From contig NZ_SMOK01000029.1 in the NCBI RefSeq assembly GCF_004353925.1, positions 1-64,000 on the forward strand: DNA of 64,000 bases, read 5' to 3'. The translations under genes and the position numbers were made by a program. A model generated the notes under the pieces. It was not told where the DNA came from and searched no databases. It was given only the letters and a program-made list of their open reading frames with translations. Origin of the DNA: Pseudomonas sp. H9. GTDB taxonomy: Bacteria > Pseudomonadota > Gammaproteobacteria > Pseudomonadales > Pseudomonadaceae. How positions within the stretch are numbered: the first letter of the stretch is position 1; each line of letters begins with the position of its first letter. Shown one piece after another: positions 59,943 to 64,000 of this stretch.

Positions 59943-61568
59943 CTATTTGGACACGCTTACCCCATAGAAGGAGTTCAAACCGAACGGACTGATCTTGAAG
60001 TCCTGCACGGTATTGCGCATGGGCTGGTACACCGTCGAGTGGGCGATCGGGGTCATCGGGACCTGATCTTTGAGACGATGCTGGGCTTGCTTGTACAACT
60101 CGGTACGCTTGGCCTGATCGGAGGTGGCCTTGGCCTGCTTGATCAGCTTGTCGTATTCAGGGTCACACCACTTGGAGAAGTTGTTGCCTTCAACCGCATC
60201 GCAGCCGAACAGGGTACCGAGCCAGTTGTCTGGGTCACCGTTGTCACCGCTCCAGCCAATCAGCATGGCGCCGTTTTCGCCGCCTTTGGAGCGCTTGATG
60301 TACTCACCCCACTCGTAGCTGACGATCTTGGCGTTGATACCGATCTTCTTCCAGTCCGACTGCAGCATTTCGGCCATCAGTTTGGCGTTGGGGTTGTATG
60401 GGCGTTGTACCGGCATGGCCCACAGGGTGATTTCGGTACCTTCCTTGACCCCGGCTTCCTTGAGCAGTTGCTTGGCTTTCTCCGGGTCGAACGGCGCGTC
60501 TTTGATGGTGGTGTCGTACGACCATTGGGTTGGCGGCATGGCGTTGACTGCCAGTTGACCAGCGCCCTGATACACCGATTTGATGATTTCCGGCTTGTTC
60601 ACCGCCATGTCCAGGGCCTGGCGAACCTTGAGCTGGGCCATCGGGTTGGGTTCGTTGCTGCCCTTGATCTTGTCCATCACGTTGTAAGCGATGTAACCCA
60701 GGTTGAAGCCAGCCTGGTCAGGCATCTTCAGGTTCGGGTCGGCCTTGAGTGGCTCGATGTCGGCAGGGCGCGGGAACAGGGTGACCTGGCACTCGTTCTT
60801 CTTCAGCTTCTGCATACGCACCGACGCGTCGGTGGTAATGGCGAAGATCAGGTTGTCGATCTTCACGTCATCAGGCTGCCAGTAGTCTTTGTTGCCTTTG
60901 AAGCGAATCTGCGCGTCTTTCTGGTACTTGCTGAATACGAATGGACCGGTGCCAATCGGTTTCTGGTTGATGTCGGCCGGCTTGCCTTCTTTGAGCAACT
61001 GATCGGCATATTCGGCTGACTGAATCGAGGCGAAGCTCATCGCCAGGTTCTGGATGAATGCGGCATCGACGCCATTGAGGGTGAACTTGACCGTGTGATC
61101 GTCAAGCTTCTCTACCTTGGCAATGTTCTTGTCCATGCCCATGTCGGTGAAGTACGGGAACTCGGTGGGGTAGGCCTTACGGAACGGCATGTCCTTGTCG
61201 AGCATTCGATTGAAAGTGAACAGCACGTCGTCGGCGTTGAATTCGCGAGTCGGCTTGAAAAAGTCGGTGGTGTGGAACTTGACCCCTTCGCGCAGATGGA
61301 AGGTGTAGGTCAGGCCGTCATCGGAAACATCCCAGCTGGTTGCCAGGCCCGGGACAACAGCGGTACCGCCGCGCTCGAATTGGCTCAGGCGGTTGAAAAC
61401 AGTCTCGGCTGAGGCATCGAAGTCGGTTCCGGTGGTGTACTGGCCTGGATCGAAGCCAGCGGGGCTGCCTTCAGAGCAGAACACCAGGTTAGTCGCCGCG
61501 AGGGCAGAAGGAGCGCCGGCAAGTAAGCCTGCGCCGACCAGGAACGGAATGACCGCGTTTTTGAGCAT
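59943..61568 (-). CDS. Dipeptide-type periplasmic binding protein, first of three
   Basis: A 541-residue SBP_bac_5 protein with signal peptide MLKNAVIPFLVGAGLLAGAPSALA and mature TNLVFCSEGSPAGFDPGQYTTG. It is the first gene of the dpp cluster, next to the candidate sigma-54 promoter. Compared with the second protein it has a short insertion (DKIKGSNEPNPMAQLKV). A 253-bp gap separates the two, so the second copy may also have its own control. Confidence 0.9.
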   Translation of the reverse strand: MLKNAVIPFLVGAGLLAGAPSALAATNLVFCSEGSPAGFDPGQYTTGTDFDASAETVFNRLSQFERGGTAVVPGLATSWDVSDDGLTYTFHLREGVKFHTTDFFKPTREFNADDVLFTFNRMLDKDMPFRKAYPTEFPYFTDMGMDKNIAKVEKLDDHTVKFTLNGVDAAFIQNLAMSFASIQSAEYADQLLKEGKPADINQKPIGTGPFVFSKYQKDAQIRFKGNKDYWQPDDVKIDNLIFAITTDASVRMQKLKKNECQVTLFPRPADIEPLKADPNLKMPDQAGFNLGYIAYNVMDKIKGSNEPNPMAQLKVRQALDMAVNKPEIIKSVYQGAGQLAVNAMPPTQWSYDTTIKDAPFDPEKAKQLLKEAGVKEGTEITLWAMPVQRPYNPNAKLMAEMLQSDWKKIGINAKIVSYEWGEYIKRSKGGENGAMLIGWSGDNGDPDNWLGTLFGCDAVEGNNFSKWCDPEYDKLIKQAKATSDQAKRTELYKQAQHRLKDQVPMTPIAHSTVYQPMRNTVQDFKISPFGLNSFYGVSVSK

Positions 61569-61632
61569 GGTGGCCTCATTGTTGTCATTTTTGGTTTGAG
61601 GTGGCCTTGTGAGCCGACCTGCGGATACTTAT

Positions 61633-61647
61633 GCAGGCCCCATACCC
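61633..61647 (-). promoter_or_regulatory. Candidate sigma-54 promoter of the dpp cluster
   Basis: On the minus strand GGGTATGGGGCCTGCAT has GG and GC dinucleotides exactly 10 nt apart, as in the -24/-12 consensus TGGCACG-N4-TTGCA, with moderate agreement elsewhere. It lies 65-80 bp before the first binding-protein gene. Confidence 0.4.
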
Positions 61648-61797
61648 ATTGCAACACTCAAAAGGATAGGTCGTGATAAACAGTGGGACGAACGTACAGG
61701 AATGTCGCATTCGTATAACTTGTTGCGGAGTTGATCGTTTGCGAGGGGATATTTCAGTATGTTTCGAGGACGTTGTGCGCGGAGATGGTCACGGCTA

Positions 61798-61812
61798 GCA
61801 CCAGAATGGTGC
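61798..61812. promoter_or_regulatory. NtrC-like enhancer site
   Basis: GCACCA-GAA-TGGTGC is a perfect dyad matching the NtrC consensus TGCACCA-N3-TGGTGCA (the right flank A is also present). It lies about 165 bp upstream of the sigma-54 candidate, a normal enhancer distance. Confidence 0.6.
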
Positions 61813-61884
61813 ATTCAGTTGCAGGGTGTAACTGAGTTCGCGGCAGCCGCAACTGCCGCGAAACAGTACAAAAAGTAACGTTAC

Positions 61885-62601
61885 TCAGGGCATCTGTACT
61901 TCGATGGTACCGTCGGCACTGAGGCTGACCTGGCTGGTACCCGCTTCGATGTCCGGGCTGGGGGCCGCGCCTTCGGCATCCATGCTGGCTTTCATCATCA
62001 TCGGTGCACTACGGGCGTAAGGATGAGGGTAGCCGCTGCTGTTGAGGTTGAGGTTGACCACTTTGTAGCTTTTGCCGCCCAAGGCCTCGGTGGCCAGCTG
62101 AGCGCGGGTCTTGAAGGCATTGACGGCATCTTTGAGCAGCTCGTCTTCACTGGTTTTGCGCGTGGCCGGGGCAATGGAGAAGTCCATGCCGCCCATCTTC
62201 AGCTGTTGCAGCAGGTCGCCGGTAAGTTTGGACAAGGCCGGGAAGTCGGCGCTCTCCAGGCGCAGTTCAGCGCGTTCACGCCAGCCGGTGATCTTCTGGC
62301 CCTTGTTGTCGTAAATCGGGTAGCTGTTGCGGCTCCCCTGGCTGATTTTCACTTCCTTGACTTCGCGGGCCTGTTGCACCGCTTTGTTCATGGTCTCGGT
62401 GATTTCCTTGGCCAGCTTGCCCGGGTCGGTGTTCTGCGCTTCGCTGTACAGGGTCACGACCATCAGGTCGCGCGGCACTTCCTTACTGACTTCAGCACGC
62501 AGCGAAATCTGGTTGTAACGTGGCGCTTCGGCCAGCGCTGGGAGGCTGGCGAGCAGGCTGGTGGCCATTACGAGTGCGGCGCTGCGACGAGCATTAAGCA
62601 T
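61885..62601 (-). CDS. SIMPL-domain (DUF541) periplasmic protein
   Basis: A 238-residue secreted protein with signal peptide MLNARRSAALVMATSLLASLPALA and the DUF541/SIMPL fold (about 30-230): QISLRAEVSKEVPRDLMVVTLYSEA, then TGWRERAELRLESADFPALSKL and the C-terminal GTSQVSLSADGTIEVQMP. Related proteins include YggE and BP26 and are linked to oxidative stress or form channel-like oligomers; function here unknown. Start follows AAGGAGTCATCC. Confidence 0.85.
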   Translation of the reverse strand: MLNARRSAALVMATSLLASLPALAEAPRYNQISLRAEVSKEVPRDLMVVTLYSEAQNTDPGKLAKEITETMNKAVQQAREVKEVKISQGSRNSYPIYDNKGQKITGWRERAELRLESADFPALSKLTGDLLQQLKMGGMDFSIAPATRKTSEDELLKDAVNAFKTRAQLATEALGGKSYKVVNLNLNSSGYPHPYARSAPMMMKASMDAEGAAPSPDIEAGTSQVSLSADGTIEVQMP

Positions 62602-62803
62602 GGATGACTCCTTGAAAATGAGGCGTGGACACACTGAAATCCATTCCACGCAGGCCCATGAGACTCGCAAGAGTGTAGTGAGGTTCAAAAAGGCCATCAT
62701 GGTTGTGTAAAAAAGTGTGGCGCTTTGCCGCAGGTCAGCAGACCGCGACACAGCTTCGGTATACTCGCCACGATTCGCCCTGGAGCGCTCATCAGGAGAG
62801 CTC

Positions 62804-64000
62804 ATGCTCGCCCCCGTACAACTGTTATCAGCATCACGTCAGAACCTCTGGCGCCTGACCTTCATCCGCATTCTGGTATTGGCCGCCCAGGCAGGTTCGG
62901 TGGGCGTCGCCTACTGGACGGATCTGCTGCCGTTACCCTGGCTGTCACTGGTCATCACCCTGGGCCTGTCCAGTTTGCTGTGTGCGTTCACCGCCTTGCG
63001 TTTGCGCCTGTCGTTGCCGGTCACGGAGTTGGAGTACGCCCTGCAGCTGGCCTGTGACCTGTTGATCCACAGTGCCTTGCTGTACTACTCAGGCGGTTCG
63101 ACCAACCCCTTTGTGTCTTACTACCTGGTCCCGTTGGCCATTGCAGCGGTGACCTTGCCCTGGGTGTATTCGCTGGTACTGTCGGGCATTGCCCTGGCGG
63201 CCTACAGCCTGTTGCTGGTGCAGTTCTACCCGCTTGAGACCTTCCCCATGGCGCGGGAGAAGATGCAGGTCTATGGCATGTGGCTGAGCATCGCCCTGGC
63301 GGCGGCGGTGATCACTTTCTTTGCGGCAAAAATGGCCGAGGAGCTGCGCCGTCAGGAACAGCTGCGTGCCGAGCGTCGTGAAGAAGGCCTGCGCGATGAG
63401 CAACTGCTGGCGGTCGCCACCCAGGCTGCCGGTGCCGCCCATGAGCTGGGCACACCGCTTGCGACCATGAGCGTGCTGATCAAGGAAATGCGCCAGGACC
63501 ACAACGACCCGATGCTTCAGGAAGACCTGGCGGTACTGCAGGACCAGGTCAAGCTGTGCAAGGAAACCTTGCAGAATCTGGTGCGGGCTGCGGAAGCCAA
63601 TCGGCGCATGGCAGTGGAAAATCAGGAGGTCACGGCCTGGCTCGACGAAGCCCTGAACCGTTGGCACCTGATGCGCCCTGAAGCCAGCTACCGCTTTCAG
63701 CGCTTGGGCCAGGGCAGTGTGCCGCGGCTGGCGCCCCCACCTGACCTGACCCAGGCGTTGTTGAACCTGTTGAACAATGCAGCCGATGCCTGCCCGGACG
63801 ATCTGGAAGTGCGTCTGGACTGGGATGCGCAAGATATGGTGATCAGCATCCGTGATCATGGCCCGGGTGTGCCCCCGGCCATCGCCGAAGCGATTGGCAA
63901 ACCTTTCTTTACCACCAAGGGCAAAGGCTTCGGCCTGGGCCTGTTCTTGAGCAAGGCCAGCGTGACGCGTGCTGGTGGCTCGGTAAAACTCTATAGTCAT
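62804..64000 (+). CDS. roxS: RegB/PrrB/RoxS-type redox sensor histidine kinase (3' truncated by window)
   Basis: 399 codons are visible and the frame is open at the right edge. The N-terminus has about six membrane helices (about 18-175) with the quinone-site motif GGSTNPF at 97-103. The H-box AAHELGTPLATMS places the phospho-accepting histidine at 213, and Cys252 (KLCKETL) corresponds to the redox-active cysteine of RegB. N-box LLNLLNNAADA, RDHGPGVP and GKGFGLGLFLS complete the ATPase domain. Such kinases adjust respiratory and redox genes; a response regulator is expected just outside. AGGAG precedes the ATG. Confidence 0.92.
   Translation, partial: MLAPVQLLSASRQNLWRLTFIRILVLAAQAGSVGVAYWTDLLPLPWLSLVITLGLSSLLCAFTALRLRLSLPVTELEYALQLACDLLIHSALLYYSGGSTNPFVSYYLVPLAIAAVTLPWVYSLVLSGIALAAYSLLLVQFYPLETFPMAREKMQVYGMWLSIALAAAVITFFAAKMAEELRRQEQLRAERREEGLRDEQLLAVATQAAGAAHELGTPLATMSVLIKEMRQDHNDPMLQEDLAVLQDQVKLCKETLQNLVRAAEANRRMAVENQEVTAWLDEALNRWHLMRPEASYRFQRLGQGSVPRLAPPPDLTQALLNLLNNAADACPDDLEVRLDWDAQDMVISIRDHGPGVPPAIAEAIGKPFFTTKGKGFGLGLFLSKASVTRAGGSVKLYSH

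Larger units (their letters stand above)
61569..61884. other. Regulatory gap between the dpp cluster and the SIMPL gene
   Basis: About 316 bp without a gene. It holds the NtrC-like palindrome, the candidate sigma-54 core and, at 61837-61862, a perfect 10-bp stem TTCGCGGCAG-N6-CTGCCGCGAA without a T-run, which may still mark the 3' end of the SIMPL transcript. Nothing else seen. Confidence 0.6.

Noticed and set aside
61874..61885. AGTAACGTTACT palindrome as a CbrB-type activator site
   Set aside because: CbrB sites have widely spaced half-sites (TGTTAC and GTAACA); this is a compact palindrome at the end of the SIMPL gene and may be coincidental.

Overview
The window is a 64 kb piece of a Pseudomonas chromosome, most likely from the P. 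putida group. This rests on gene content and order (queA-tgt-yajC-secDF, iscRSUA-hscBA-fdx-iscX, rlmN-pilF-rodZ-ispG-hisS-yfgM-bamB-der, piuBA/piuC/Sel1/speC, fecIRA, an Opu-type ABC operon, prfC, a dpp operon with an OprD-type porin, a RegB-type kinase), on the GC-rich codon use, and on many copies of the pseudomonad REP element (GTGGGAGCGGGCTTGCCCCG type). It is mostly core chromosome with a few accessory insertions. Species assignment is inference from the sequence alone.

Layout. 1-0.4 kb: the 5' end of an IS3-family element abutting the terminator of a tRNA-Leu(CAA) gene. 0.4-5.9 kb: queuosine tRNA modification (queA, tgt) and the YajC-SecD-SecF translocase accessory complex. 5.9-9.2 kb: a glycine-zipper envelope protein, suhB (minus), trmJ and cysE. 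9.2-14.9 kb: the complete ISC iron-sulfur assembly operon behind a promoter with an excellent IscR type-1 site and a second, weaker one directly upstream. 14.9-24.2 kb: ndk, rlmN, pilF, rodZ, ispG, hisS, a YfgM-like protein, bamB and der. 24.3-26.3 kb: a methionine/glutamine-type aminotransferase overlapping an omega-amidase. 26.4-33.0 kb: a piu iron-uptake locus (flavodoxin-reductase/PepSY fusion, TonB receptor, Fe(II)/2-oxoglutarate hydroxylase, Sel1 protein).

32.9-35.1 kb holds the most unusual local structure: a junction fragment joining the 3' ends of the Sel1 gene and of speC, including a REP and a terminator, is present as three nearly identical head-to-tail copies of 401-404 bp. The outer copies remain part of intact genes; four truncated gene ends lie between them. 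35.8-39.8 kb: fecI-fecR-fecA. 39.9-43.3 kb: an osmoprotectant-type ABC transporter. 43.75-44.4 kb: a HigBA-like toxin-antitoxin pair of lower GC. 44.5-46.9 kb: prfC, followed by eight tandem 7-bp repeats, then an unrecognised 192-residue protein. 47.0-50.8 kb: a polyamine-related cluster (periplasmic binding protein, cupin, FAD oxidoreductase, NTF2-AraC regulator). 50.9-61.6 kb: a di/oligopeptide uptake operon with three binding proteins and one porin, possibly driven by NtrC and sigma-54. The window closes with a SIMPL-domain protein and a RegB/RoxS-type sensor kinase cut by the right edge.

I found no CRISPR array, prophage or rRNA operon. Apart from the triplication and the unknown protein, almost everything can be placed in known families; I do not claim a new system with confidence.
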